Shown in pieces: positions 16,826 to 25,614 of a DNA stretch of 64,000 nt. Every line of letters begins with the position of its first letter. Positions within the stretch are counted from its first letter, which is position 1. Made by a program: the position numbers and the translations under genes. This DNA comes from DASRDR01 sp963812945 [NCBI: uncultured Candidatus Rokubacteria bacterium] (GTDB lineage: Bacteria; Methylomirabilota; Methylomirabilia; Rokubacteriales): positions 1,054,001 through 1,118,000 of the forward strand of contig CAWEXD010000008.1 of the NCBI GenBank assembly GCA_963812945.1. Reading direction: 5' to 3'. The notes under the pieces are model-generated. The model was not told the origin of the DNA. It did not search any database and worked only from the letters and a program-made list of their open reading frames with translations.

Positions 16826-18027
16826 TCGCGTACGATCCCCGGCGGCCGGAGGTGGTGGCCGACCCGTATCCCGCGTTCGAGCGCCTCCGCGAGGAGGACC
16901 CGGCGCACTGGAGCGAGATCCTGGGCGGCTGGGTGCTGACGCGCTACGCGGACGTCCGGGCCGCGCTCTCGGACCCGCGCCTGTCCGCCGACCGGATCAC
17001 GCCCTTCCTGGCCCGACGGACGGCGACGGCGAGCGAGGCGGTCGCGACGCTCCTCCGCCGGGTCGGGCTCTGGGTCGTGTTCACCGACCCGCCCGTGCAC
17101 ACGCGGCTCCGGAGCGTTCTGGGCCGCGTCTTCACGGGGCGCGCGATCGAGCTGCGGCGTCCGCGGGTCGAAGCGATCGTCGAAGACCTGCTGGACCGGG
17201 CCGCCGCCGCGGGGGAGATCGACCTGATCCGGGACTTCGCCTATCCGCTGCCGGTGACCGTGATCGGGGACCTGCTCGGCGTCCCGCCCGCGGATCACGG
17301 GCGGCTCAAGGCGTGGTCGGACGAGCTGGCGACCTTCGTGGGGAGCTCCCTGACGACGGCCGACCGGTACGAGCGGGCTGCGCGGGGCGTGGCCGAGATG
17401 CACGAGTACTTCGAGCACGTCGTGGCGCGACGGCGGGCGGCGCCGTCCGATGACCTGGTGACCGCGCTCCTGGCCGCCGGGGAGCGCGGCGAGGCCCTGA
17501 GCCAGCCCGAGCTGGTCGCCAGCTGCGTGCTGCTGCTCTTCGCGGGGCACGAGACCACCACGAACCTCATCGGCAACGGCGTGCTCGCCCTGCTCCGGGA
17601 TCCGGCGGCGGCGCGGACCTGGCGCGAGGATCCTGGCCTCTCGGCGTCTGCCGTCGAGGAGCTCTTGCGATTCGACGGGCCCACCGCGGCGATGGTGCGG
17701 ATCGCCCGGGAGGACCTGCCCGTCGGCGGGCGGGTGGTCCGCCGCGGGGATCGCCTGTTCCTGATGATCAACGCGGCCAACCGCGACCCGCGCCAGTTCT
17801 CGGACCCGGATCGTCTCGACCTCCGGCGCGCGGACAACCGGCATCTCGCGTTCGGCCACGGCATCCACTTCTGTCTCGGCGCCCCCCTCGCGCGGCTGGA
17901 GGGGCAGATCGCCCTGCCGGCCCTCCTGGCGCGCTTCCCGAAGCTGGCCCCGCGGCCGGAGGCGCCGGAGTGGCTCGACTCACTCGTCTTCCGCGGAATG
18001 CGATCCTTGCCCGTCGCGCTCGGGTGA
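16822..18027 (+). CDS. Cytochrome P450
   Basis: A 401-residue soluble bacterial P450 monooxygenase. The I-helix oxygen-binding motif AGHETTT is near residue 240, the ExxR pair is in VEELLRFD, and the haem-binding loop FGHGIHFCLGAPLAR has the proximal cysteine near residue 351. The start is TTG 16822, whose last two bases are part of the TGA stop of the previous gene; that gives a start about 15 residues before the conserved YPAFERLRE helix. No ferredoxin or reductase gene is adjacent, so electrons must come from elsewhere. Coupling to a demethylating dehydrogenase and an alpha/beta hydrolase suggests a catabolic route for an N-methylated or ester/amide compound; that is inference. Confidence 0.92.
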   Translation: MIAYDPRRPEVVADPYPAFERLREEDPAHWSEILGGWVLTRYADVRAALSDPRLSADRITPFLARRTATASEAVATLLRRVGLWVVFTDPPVHTRLRSVLGRVFTGRAIELRRPRVEAIVEDLLDRAAAAGEIDLIRDFAYPLPVTVIGDLLGVPPADHGRLKAWSDELATFVGSSLTTADRYERAARGVAEMHEYFEHVVARRRAAPSDDLVTALLAAGERGEALSQPELVASCVLLLFAGHETTTNLIGNGVLALLRDPAAARTWREDPGLSASAVEELLRFDGPTAAMVRIAREDLPVGGRVVRRGDRLFLMINAANRDPRQFSDPDRLDLRRADNRHLAFGHGIHFCLGAPLARLEGQIALPALLARFPKLAPRPEAPEWLDSLVFRGMRSLPVALG

Positions 18028-18054
18028 CGCCCGGCGCGGCCAGGGGGAGCCCCC

Positions 18055-18954
18055 ATGCCTCGAGTGCTCGCGAACGGCATCCGCCTCCACTACGAGGAGA
18101 CCGGCCAAGGTGCGCCGCTCGTCTTCGTGCACGAGTTCGCCGGAGACGGCCAGAGCTGGCACCTCCAGGTGCGCTTCTTCGCCCGGCGCTATCGCACGAT
18201 CACGTTCAACGCCCGCGGCTATCCGCCGTCCGACGTCCCGACCGCGCCGAGCGCCTACTCGCAGGACCACGCCGTCGAGGACATCCGGGGGCTCCTGGAC
18301 GCGCTCGGAATCGACAGGGCGCACGTCTGCGGGCTGTCCATGGGCGGTTACGCGACGCTTCACTTCGGGCTCCGTCATCCGGACCGGGCGCTGTCGCTCG
18401 TCGTCGCGGGCTGCGGGTACGGGAGCGTGGCGGCGGACCGCGCGCAGTGGAAACGGGACACGGAGGCCACCGCCCAGCGGTTCCTGACCGAGCCCATGGC
18501 GACGATGGCCGACGTCTACTGCCAGGGACCCACGCGGGTTCAGTTCCGGGACAAGGACCCGAGGGGCTGGCAGGAATTCCACGACATGTTCGCCGCGCAG
18601 TCGGCCCTCGGCCACGGGCTCACGATGCGCGGCGTTCAGCTCACCCGACCCTCGGTCTACGAGCTCGAGGGCGACCTCGAGCGGCTCACCGTGCCGACCC
18701 TCATCGTCACGGGAGACGAGGACGAGCCGTGCCTCGAGCCCGGGATCTTCATGAAGCGGAAGATCCGCACCTCGGGACTGGTCGTGATCCCGAAGGCCGG
18801 GCACACCATCAACCTCGAGGAGCCGGACGCGTTCAACCGCGCGGTCCTCGACTTCCTGACGGCCGTCGAGGCGGGGCGTTGGGGCGCCCGTAATCCCGCG
18901 TCTCAGACTGGATCGGCTATCCTACCGTCAGATAAGTCGGATCTGCGTCGATGA
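18055..18954 (+). CDS. Alpha/beta hydrolase
   Basis: A 299-residue alpha/beta-hydrolase-fold enzyme. The oxyanion strand VFVHEFAGDGQSW is followed by the nucleophile elbow CGLSMGG (Ser near residue 96), the acid region IVTGDEDEPC and the catalytic histidine in KAGHTINLEEP. The family includes esterases, lactonases and dehalogenases; the substrate cannot be told. ATG 18055 follows a GGGGGAG site 27 bases after the P450 stop, placing it as the third gene of that unit. The last 25 residues (after VEAGRWGARNP) look like a poorly conserved tail. It ends 5 bases before the stop of the convergent glycosylase gene. Confidence 0.88.
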   Translation: MPRVLANGIRLHYEETGQGAPLVFVHEFAGDGQSWHLQVRFFARRYRTITFNARGYPPSDVPTAPSAYSQDHAVEDIRGLLDALGIDRAHVCGLSMGGYATLHFGLRHPDRALSLVVAGCGYGSVAADRAQWKRDTEATAQRFLTEPMATMADVYCQGPTRVQFRDKDPRGWQEFHDMFAAQSALGHGLTMRGVQLTRPSVYELEGDLERLTVPTLIVTGDEDEPCLEPGIFMKRKIRTSGLVVIPKAGHTINLEEPDAFNRAVLDFLTAVEAGRWGARNPASQTGSAILPSDKSDLRR

Positions 18955-18959
18955 CAAAG

Positions 18960-19607
18960 TCAGGCGAGGCGCCCGGTCGCGGCGACTCGAGACACGAAGG
19001 GGCTTCCGCACTCCCAGAATCTGAGGGGTAGGCCGGCCGAGCGGGTGATGCCGATCCTCGGGCCCGTCGCGATCGAGACGCGCGGCGGGGTCCGGGGGGC
19101 GTGGATCGTCAGCCGGCCACGCCGGAGATCGCAGCCGTTGTCGCGGAGCGTGATCCCGAGCGCCTGGGTGAGCCTCGCGGGCCCGCTCGTCAGCGCGGCG
19201 AGGATGCGCGGGGACGGTTGACTCGGGAGACGATGCCGGCGCCGCCGCGCCATCACGGAGAGCCCCGCGAGGGGCTCGAGGGCGCGGATGAGGACACAGC
19301 CGGGCGCGCCCGTCGGTGCCGCGATGGCGTTCAGGCACGCGTGAAGCCCGTAGGCCTGGAAGACGTACGCGACGCCCCCGGGGCCGTAGAAGAGCCACCG
19401 GGAGGACGGCCGGAACGCGGCGTGGGACGCGCCGTCCTCCGGCCCGAGGTAGGCCTCCGTCTCGACGATCCTGCCGGCCGTGAGTGCGCCTCCGAGCCGA
19501 GAGACCAGGATGCAGCCGAGCAGCCCCCGGGCGACCCGGGGGGCGGGCCGCTCGTAGAACCGGCGCGGCAGCACGCGGCCCGTGCCGCCACGGGGCCGGG
19601 TGGTCAC
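18960..19607 (-). CDS. DNA-3-methyladenine glycosylase (AAG/MPG family)
   Basis: A 215-residue AAG-type base excision enzyme that removes alkylated purines such as 3-methyladenine and hypoxanthine. The N-terminus RRFYERPAPRVARGLLGCIL leads to the catalytic loop IVETEAYLGPEDGASHA, where the first Glu activates water. Other landmarks are YVFQAYGLHACLNAIAAPTG and LTSGPARLTQALGIT. The start is GTG 19607, which overlaps the TGA of the upstream cyclase-like gene as GTGA, so it depends on translation of that gene. Pairing of a repair enzyme with a nucleotide-cyclase regulator is unusual and may be accidental. Confidence 0.9.
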   Translation of the reverse strand: MTTRPRGGTGRVLPRRFYERPAPRVARGLLGCILVSRLGGALTAGRIVETEAYLGPEDGASHAAFRPSSRWLFYGPGGVAYVFQAYGLHACLNAIAAPTGAPGCVLIRALEPLAGLSVMARRRRHRLPSQPSPRILAALTSGPARLTQALGITLRDNGCDLRRGRLTIHAPRTPPRVSIATGPRIGITRSAGLPLRFWECGSPFVSRVAATGRLA

Positions 19608-22600
19608 GACTCGCGGAGCGTCTCGAGCGGACCGAGCCAGTGGGTCATCTGCAGGCTGCGCAGCGTCTCGACGGCGGCGTTCCGCTCGGCCCGGGCTTCC
19701 GCCTGGGCGCCGGTCTTCTCGTGCATGGCCGCGAGGCCCAGGCGGCACCGTGCCGCGAGCGGCCGCATGGAGAGCTCGGTCGCGAGGCGAAGCGCCTGAC
19801 CGTAGGCGTTGACGGCCGCGCGATTGTGCGGCGGTTCTCGCCGCGCGGCGACCTCTCCGATGAGTCGCCACACGTAGGCCAGACTGCCCCGCTCCTCGTG
19901 CTCCTCGGCGAGCGCGCGCGCCTGCGCCGCCAGCTCGGCTGCCCGCTCCAGCTGACCCGCCAGGATCAGGGCCTCACCGAGCCAGACGAGCCGGAGCGGA
20001 TGGTGCGCCTGGAGATTCATGGCGCCGGCCTGACGGAGTCCGTCCTCGAGCAGCGGCAAGGCGTCGTCGACCCGTCCGGCGAGGGCATACGCCGCGCCGA
20101 GCGGGGTGGCGACGAACGGGAACAGGAGCAGCGTGTCCGCCATGCGTGTCACGACCAGCGCTCGCTCGAGAACCGGGATGGCCCGCTCCGGGTCACCCCG
20201 CACGACATGGAGAGTCCCGAGCCCCCACGCGGCCAGGACCCGGCTGTAGTCCTGATCGGCGGCCTCGGCGATCGCGACGGCCTCCTCCCCCCGGACGATG
20301 CCCTCGGGAAAGTCGCCGAACTCGGCCAGGCACCAGCCGAGCCAGGTTCGTGCGTACACCGAGGGCAGTCCTGGCATGTCGAACCGCTCCCGCTCGAGAT
20401 CGCCCTGGAGCGACGTGATGGTGCGCGTAAAGAAGTCCGCCGCCCGCCCGTAGTCGCCGAGCGCGTGATGGGCCTGGCCCAGGCGGAGGTTGGCGACGAC
20501 GTTCAAGCCGAAGCTCTTGAAGCCGGCGGCGATCGCCAGGTCTCGCTGGCCGACCTCGATGGCCCGCGCGTAGTGGCCGTCCCAGAAGAGGGCGGCGGCG
20601 CTCTCGTCAGTGCCGAGGACGGCATCCAGGCTCGAGCGTGAGGCCGCGGTCTGGGTCTGCTTTAGATACTTCAGGGCCTTGCCCCACACCTCCCCGCGGA
20701 AGGCGTGATGCGCCAGGCGCGCGGCGTGCTCGGCTAGCCGCTCCGGGTAGAGGCTTTCCAGCGCCCCGACGATCCGCGCGTGCAGCTCGCGCCGCCGCTC
20801 GTGGAGCAGGCTGCCGTACGCGACCTCCTGGGTCAGGGTGTGCCGGAACGTGTACTCGGGCTCGGGGAACAGGCGCGTCTCGTACAGGAACTCCGCGGCC
20901 TGGAGATGGGCCAGGCCGCGCTGAAGATCCTGCTCGGGCATGTCGGCGATGGCTCGGAGGAGCAGGAGCGGCACGTCCTTGCCGATGACGGAGGCCTGCT
21001 GCAGCAGGCGCTTGTCATCGGCCGATAGGCGGTCGATCCGGGCGGCCAGGACGGCCTGTACCGTTGGCGGGATCTCGATGGCCGGGAGCGCGGTGGCAAG
21101 GTGATAGTCGCCGGGCGTCCCGGTGAGTGCCTGGCTCTCGGCCAGGCTCCGCACCATCTCCTCGAGGAAGAACGGGTTGCCCTGGGTCCGGGCGATGAGC
21201 AGGCGCTTCAGCGGGACCAGCCCCGCGTCCCCCCCGAGGAGCGAGTCGAGCATGCCCTCCGCCGTATCGGGGGGCAGGGGGTCGAGCCTCAGCTGGCTGT
21301 AGTACGTCTTGCTGGCCCAGCCGTGCTGGTACTCGGGACGATAGTTCACCACCAGGAGGACGCGGGCGGCGGGCAAGCTCTCCACCAGACCGTCCAGCAG
21401 GGCCTGCGTCGCCCCGTCGATCCAGTGGAGGTCCTCGAGCACCAGGAGAAGGGGCTGGACCTGGCTCTCCCGCAAGAGGAGACCCTTCACGGCCTCGACC
21501 GTCCGGTGCTGGCGCGTGGCCGCGTCCAGCCGGCCCCACGCCGGGTCCTCGACGGGAGTTTCCAGCAAAGCCTCGAACGCCGCGAGCGTTGGCCGAAGGG
21601 CCTCGTCGAGCGCGAGGAGCCGTCCGATGAGCTTCTCGCGGACCGTGCGGGCATCGTCACCCTCCTCGACGCGGAAGTACGCCCGCAGGAGGTCGATCAG
21701 GGGCAGCCAGGTCGTGGTCTTGCCGTGGGACGCGGCGCTGCCCTCGAGGACGAGCCAGTCGCGGCTCCGATGGGACCGCGTGATCTCCCACGCCAGTCGC
21801 GACTTTCCGACTCCCGCCTCGCCCACGAGCGCCACGACCTGGCCCCGGCCGTTCCGCGCGTGGTCGAGCGTCTGGCGGAGGAGGCCCAGCTCGGCCTGTC
21901 GTCCCACCAGCCGGGTGAGCCCTCGCACCGCCGACACCTGGAGGCGGGTCCGCGCCGTGGTGGCGCCGACCAGCTCGAAGACCTCGACGGGGTCGGCCAT
22001 GCCGCGGACCGGTACCGGCCCGAGCGCCCTGACCTGGACGTACCCCTCGGCGAGCCGCATGGTCTCGGGGCTGAGCAGCACCGAGGCCGGCTTGGCCATC
22101 TGCTCCATCCGCGCGGCGAGGTGGGTGGTCTGGCCGACGGCCGAGTACTCCATCCTGAGGTCGCTCCCGATGGAGCCGACCACGACCTCCCCGGAGTTGA
22201 GGCCGACGCGGATCTGAACGGGGACCCCGTGGGTGCGCTGCATCTCGTCCCCGTAGCGCCCCACGTCCTCTTGCATCCGGAGGGCCGCGTAGCAGGCCCG
22301 CACGGCGTGGTTCTCGTGGGCGATCGGCGCCCCGAAGAGGGCCATGATCCCGTCGCCCAGGACCTGGTTGACCGTGCCCTCGTAGCGATGCACGGCGTCG
22401 ATCATCCGCTCGAGCACCGCGTCGAGAAGCCGCCGCGCGTCCTCGGGGTCCCGGTCGGCCAGGAGCTCCATGGAGCCCTTCGTGTCGGCGAAGAGCACCG
22501 TGACCTGCTTGCGCTCGCCCTCGAGCGCCCGTCGGCTGGCGAGGATGCGCTGCGCGAGGTGGGGAGGGGTGTAGCCCCCCGGCGATTCGAAACGGGTCGG

Positions 22601-22771
22601 AGGGGCGCCGGTCTCAGGCGCGCCCAGCGCCTGCCCGCAGGCGCTGCAGAATCGGCTGCCCGGGGCGTTGGCGTGGCCGCATGCGCGGCAGACACCGGTG
22701 AGCGCTGCGCCGCAGGCGTTGCAAAATCTGGCCCCGCTCGGGTTCTCGTGCTGGCACTGCGGGCAGCGCAT
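19604..22771 (-). CDS. Zinc-ribbon / class III nucleotide cyclase / AAA-type ATPase / TPR regulator
   Basis: A 1055-residue multidomain protein. Residues 1-50 hold a double zinc ribbon with four CxxC knuckles (CPQC, CNAC, CRAC, CSAC). Residues about 80-265 are a class III adenylate/guanylate cyclase with metal-binding Asp residues in VTVLFADTKGSMEL and LGDGIMALFGAP. Next is an ATPase module (about 290-560) with Walker A GEAGVGKSR and Walker B LLVLEDLHW, of the type seen in MalT-like regulators. The C-terminal 450 residues are TPR-like helical repeats. Such proteins are widespread in soil bacteria, but their signals and targets are largely undefined. ATG 22771 is 17 bases after the DUF4242 gene; its stop overlaps the glycosylase start. 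Confidence 0.88.
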   Translation of the reverse strand: MRCPQCQHENPSGARFCNACGAALTGVCRACGHANAPGSRFCSACGQALGAPETGAPPTRFESPGGYTPPHLAQRILASRRALEGERKQVTVLFADTKGSMELLADRDPEDARRLLDAVLERMIDAVHRYEGTVNQVLGDGIMALFGAPIAHENHAVRACYAALRMQEDVGRYGDEMQRTHGVPVQIRVGLNSGEVVVGSIGSDLRMEYSAVGQTTHLAARMEQMAKPASVLLSPETMRLAEGYVQVRALGPVPVRGMADPVEVFELVGATTARTRLQVSAVRGLTRLVGRQAELGLLRQTLDHARNGRGQVVALVGEAGVGKSRLAWEITRSHRSRDWLVLEGSAASHGKTTTWLPLIDLLRAYFRVEEGDDARTVREKLIGRLLALDEALRPTLAAFEALLETPVEDPAWGRLDAATRQHRTVEAVKGLLLRESQVQPLLLVLEDLHWIDGATQALLDGLVESLPAARVLLVVNYRPEYQHGWASKTYYSQLRLDPLPPDTAEGMLDSLLGGDAGLVPLKRLLIARTQGNPFFLEEMVRSLAESQALTGTPGDYHLATALPAIEIPPTVQAVLAARIDRLSADDKRLLQQASVIGKDVPLLLLRAIADMPEQDLQRGLAHLQAAEFLYETRLFPEPEYTFRHTLTQEVAYGSLLHERRRELHARIVGALESLYPERLAEHAARLAHHAFRGEVWGKALKYLKQTQTAASRSSLDAVLGTDESAAALFWDGHYARAIEVGQRDLAIAAGFKSFGLNVVANLRLGQAHHALGDYGRAADFFTRTITSLQGDLERERFDMPGLPSVYARTWLGWCLAEFGDFPEGIVRGEEAVAIAEAADQDYSRVLAAWGLGTLHVVRGDPERAIPVLERALVVTRMADTLLLFPFVATPLGAAYALAGRVDDALPLLEDGLRQAGAMNLQAHHPLRLVWLGEALILAGQLERAAELAAQARALAEEHEERGSLAYVWRLIGEVAARREPPHNRAAVNAYGQALRLATELSMRPLAARCRLGLAAMHEKTGAQAEARAERNAAVETLRSLQMTHWLGPLETLRES

Positions 22772-22788
22772 CCGGAGGCCGGCCGGGA

Positions 22789-23040
22789 TCAGTCGCCTTC
22801 CTTGACCTCGATGATCTCGTCGGCCAGGAGGCCGTGAGCCTCGCGGTGCACGGCGGCGGCGGCCTCCTTGCTGGGCGCCTGCACCAGGCAGAACACCTTG
22901 CCGGTGCCCTCGTCGAACCAGTATCGGAGATAGTTCACCCCGTGCTTGTGCTGGACCTTGAGGTCCGCCGCATGGGCGTCGGATACCCCGGGCTCGGTCA
23001 GACCCTCGACCTTGTGGTGGATGTCGAGATACAGCGGCAT
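22789..23040 (-). CDS. DUF4242 (SCO4226-like) small protein
   Basis: An 83-residue DUF4242 protein. The fold of this family is a small ferredoxin-like barrel, and Streptomyces SCO4226 was shown to bind nickel. Recognisable stretches are LYLDIHHKVEGL, the histidine-rich ADLKVQHKHGVNYLRYW, FDEGTGKVFCLVQAP and AVHREAHGLLADEIIEV. ATG 23040 is followed 17 bases after the stop by the cyclase-ATPase gene, so the two probably form an operon. It may be a sensor or effector partner of that regulator; this is inference from position. Start chosen at the first Met before the conserved strand, with GGAGGAGCC upstream. Confidence 0.85.
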   Translation of the reverse strand: MPLYLDIHHKVEGLTEPGVSDAHAADLKVQHKHGVNYLRYWFDEGTGKVFCLVQAPSKEAAAAVHREAHGLLADEIIEVKEGD

Positions 23041-23458
23041 GGCTCCTCCTCGGCGGCGTGTCGCTCCCGACGCGACCAATCGGGAGCCCGGTTCGCCCGG
23101 CCTCGCCGACCCGTCGGTCGTCCTGGCATTGTCCCAGGCGGACCCCACGGCCCCCAATCACTCATTTTCGAAGCCGGCTGCCGGACATGCAACGGCAAAG
23201 TTTGGGCCGGCCGAGTCCCCGCCCACGGGGGGCCAGACCGGCCGAGCGGCAGCACGAGCGGCGTTCACGCCACGCGGCACGCGGCTTGCTGGCTGGACGG
23301 GCCCGATGAGGCGCTCGCCGCCGGGCCGGTTCCGCGCGCCACGATTCTCGCGAGGATTCGAGCCCGGACTCGCGGCCAGGCGCGCGGCGACGGATACGCG
23401 GTGAACGCGCTTGGAGACACCGGGCCGGGGTCGAAGCGGTCGGCAAGAGGAGGGCGCG
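23041..23458. other. Intergenic stretch without a gene
   Basis: 418 bases between the divergent DUF4242 and small secreted-protein genes. I find no supported coding sequence, tRNA or repeat; readings in all frames lack ribosome sites and known motifs. It must carry the promoter(s) for both sides, but no box pair convinced me. Confidence 0.5.
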
Positions 23459-23746
23459 ATGACGGACGGGGAGTGGGTGCGGCGGAGCGTGATCCGCGGG
23501 CTGGCCATGGCGGCGCTGGTCGCCGCCTTGCCGCTCGCCGCCAGCGGCGGCGCCGCTGCGGCGCCGGGGGAGGATCGCGAGGCGCGCCGGCGGCGGGCGC
23601 TCGCGGGAATGGACGAGATGGCCCGCGAGCGTCTCCGGTGCCACGAGCGGTTCCGGGAGCCCCGAGCGGTCCGGGACTGCCAGGCCGAGTTCGAGCGGCG
23701 ACATCGTGCCTACAACGAGGCCTACATCGAGGCGGCCCGCGAGTGA
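23459..23746 (+). CDS. Small secreted protein of unknown function
   Basis: A 95-residue protein with an N-terminal export signal: basic WVRRSVIRG, hydrophobic LAMAALVAALPLAASG, and an AAAAP-type cleavage region. The mature part is short, helical and highly charged (EDREARRRRALAGMDEMAR) with two cysteines in RLRCHERF and RDCQAEF that could form a disulfide in the periplasm. I recognise no family. ATG 23459 is preceded by a strong AAGAGGAGGG site. It stands alone and is convergent with the nitroreductase gene. Confidence 0.65.
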   Translation: MTDGEWVRRSVIRGLAMAALVAALPLAASGGAAAAPGEDREARRRRALAGMDEMARERLRCHERFREPRAVRDCQAEFERRHRAYNEAYIEAARE

Positions 23747-23819
23747 GGCCCTGTCGGCCCGTGACGTCGACGTGCTGCCGCCGGTGGCGGTCCGGTAGAA
23801 CGTGATGTCAGCGCGGTGT

Positions 23820-24452
23820 CTAGCGCCGGGTGCCCCAAGTGTTCCAATGAGTGCGTTCTCGCGCCGGGACCCGCTTCGCCGGCTTGAAGTCGCCACCCTT
23901 GAAATAGGCGACTGGCAGCAATGCTCCCAGGGTCAGGCCCTCGGGGATCCCGAGGAGCTCGGCGACTTCCCTCTCGTACTTGAAAGTGATGGTGGTCCAC
24001 GCAGCGCCGACCCCGCGGGCGCGAAGCGCCAGCATGAGGGACCATGCGGCGGGAAGAATGTTTCCGTACAGGCCGGCGAGCCGCTCAGGCGGAAGACCTT
24101 CTGGCCGTCCCTCGACGCACGCGAGGATCAGGGTGGGAACATCCTGGAAGTGCTCGACCAGATAGGTCCACGACGCGACGTCGCGGGGTTGGATCTCCCT
24201 GCGTTCCGCTAGGCGCTCTGGCGGGTAGAAGTCGGCGAACGATCTTCTGTACAGCTCCGCCAGCACACGGCGCTTGGCGGCATCGGTTACCACGATGAAC
24301 TGATATCGGCAGTGATTGCTACCAGTGGGCGCCTGAACCGCGATGTCGAGACACTCCTCGATCACCTCGGGAGGAACGGGACGTGTCAGATCCAGGCGAG
24401 CCCGTACCGACCGCGTCGTCGTGAGCAGCGTGTTCACGGTCGCGAGGTCCAT
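23820..24452 (-). CDS. Nitroreductase-family protein
   Basis: A 210-residue FMN enzyme of the nitroreductase superfamily, which reduces nitro groups, quinones or flavins with NAD(P)H. FMN-binding landmarks are RSVRARLDL near the N-terminus, QAPTGSNHCRYQFIVV, and ARGVGAAWTTIT with LGIPEGLTLGALLPVAY towards the C-terminus. ATG 24452 is preferred over GTG 24464 because a near-perfect GGAGGT site lies 5 bases upstream of it. It follows a zinc alcohol dehydrogenase gene by 21 bases on the same strand and is probably its operon partner. It is not the FbiB-type nitroreductase domain of the F420 pathway, being far from and unlike those genes. Confidence 0.85.
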   Translation of the reverse strand: MDLATVNTLLTTTRSVRARLDLTRPVPPEVIEECLDIAVQAPTGSNHCRYQFIVVTDAAKRRVLAELYRRSFADFYPPERLAERREIQPRDVASWTYLVEHFQDVPTLILACVEGRPEGLPPERLAGLYGNILPAAWSLMLALRARGVGAAWTTITFKYEREVAELLGIPEGLTLGALLPVAYFKGGDFKPAKRVPARERTHWNTWGTRR

Positions 24453-24473
24453 GGTCACCTCCACGTGTTCCGC

Positions 24474-25517
24474 TCAGGCCGTCACGTCGACCAGCACCTT
24501 CATCACCGGCCCCCCGGCCAGCGCCGTCTCCATGCCCTCCTGGAGCGACTCGAGCGGGATCACCCGGCTGACCAGGGGCGCGAGCGGGACGGCGCCGCTC
24601 GCCCCGAGGCGGATCGCCTCTTCCCACGCGGCGTGCGTGTAGAGCCGGCTCCCGTGGAGGGACAGCTCGCGTCCGAAGAAGCGGTTGAGATTCACCGGCA
24701 TCGGCTCCGAGTGGATGGCGACGATGCTGATCGTGCCCCAGACTCGAACGACCTCGGTGATGGCCTTGACGGGGGCGGCCTGCCCGGTCACCTCGAAGGC
24801 GACGTCGACGCCGTCGCCGTCGGTCCACTCGGTGGCGAAGCGGACCGGATCGACGCCCGGCCCGACCACTTCCAGCCCCAGGCGTCGGAGCATCTCGACG
24901 CGGAACGGGTTGATCTCGGCGACGGCGACCCGCGCGCCGCGGTGTCGGCAGACCAGCGCGATCAGGCAGCCGATCGGGCCCCCGCCGAAGACCAGGACGG
25001 CGTCGCCCGTTTTCACGCCAGCCCGTGTCACATCGTGGGTCGCGACGGCCAGCGGCTCAATCACGGCGGCGTGGTCATCGGTCAGGGTGTCGGGCACCTT
25101 GATGAGCCGATCGAGCGGCACCGCCCAGTACTCCTGCATCCCGCCGGGGAGGTCCACGCCGCGGACCTTCAGGTTGTAGCAGACGTAGCTCGCCCCGATG
25201 CGGCAAGCCCGACACGAGCCGCAGGACCAAACCGGATTGACCACGACGCGGTCGCCGGCCGCGACCGGGCTGCCGGGCGGGGCGTCGACGACCTCGGCGA
25301 ACGTCTCGTGGCCGATGATGCCTCCGCGCGGGACACGGCTGTCGAGGTGACCCTGGAAAATGTGGAGGTCGGTCCCGCAGATGCCGACGCGCCGGACGCG
25401 CAGGAGGGCCTCACCCGGCCCCGCCGAGGGGATCGCCGCCTTGCCAGGGGTGAAGGTCCCGGCGCCCTGGTAGAACACCGCGCGCATCGTGCCCGTGGGT
25501 GCTGCTGTGCGTGTCAT
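24474..25517 (-). CDS. Zinc-dependent alcohol dehydrogenase (threonine/sorbitol dehydrogenase type)
   Basis: A 347-residue medium-chain dehydrogenase. The catalytic zinc site is visible in VGICGTDLHIFQG and GGIIGHETFAEV; the structural zinc site is the four-cysteine loop CGSCRACRIGASYVC. The NAD(P) fold is AVLVFGGGPIGCLIALV followed by the AEINPFR end. The family oxidises secondary alcohols and polyols. The start at 25517 gives an N-terminal extension of about ten residues before MRAVFYQG; the internal ATG at 25487 is an alternative. It lies upstream of the nitroreductase gene and 97 bases downstream of the MetE-like gene, so the three may be transcribed together. Confidence 0.88.
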   Translation of the reverse strand: MTRTAAPTGTMRAVFYQGAGTFTPGKAAIPSAGPGEALLRVRRVGICGTDLHIFQGHLDSRVPRGGIIGHETFAEVVDAPPGSPVAAGDRVVVNPVWSCGSCRACRIGASYVCYNLKVRGVDLPGGMQEYWAVPLDRLIKVPDTLTDDHAAVIEPLAVATHDVTRAGVKTGDAVLVFGGGPIGCLIALVCRHRGARVAVAEINPFRVEMLRRLGLEVVGPGVDPVRFATEWTDGDGVDVAFEVTGQAAPVKAITEVVRVWGTISIVAIHSEPMPVNLNRFFGRELSLHGSRLYTHAAWEEAIRLGASGAVPLAPLVSRVIPLESLQEGMETALAGGPVMKVLVDVTA

Positions 25518-25614
25518 CGAGCCTCCCGGGAGACGGATCGCCCGCGCGACCCGCCCAGTCTGACGGCCGGTGCCACCGGCCGCGTGTGCCGTGTCGGTCA
25601 GGTCGGCGCAGGGA

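Noticed and set aside
23041-23458. A tRNA-like GGTTCG segment near 23090
   Set aside because: No acceptor or anticodon stem can be drawn around it. No tRNA was found anywhere in the window.
22834-23805. Long plus-strand frames across 22.8-23.8 kb
   Set aside because: Low-complexity translations, no ribosome site, overlapping the well-supported DUF4242 gene and the small secreted-protein gene in other frames.
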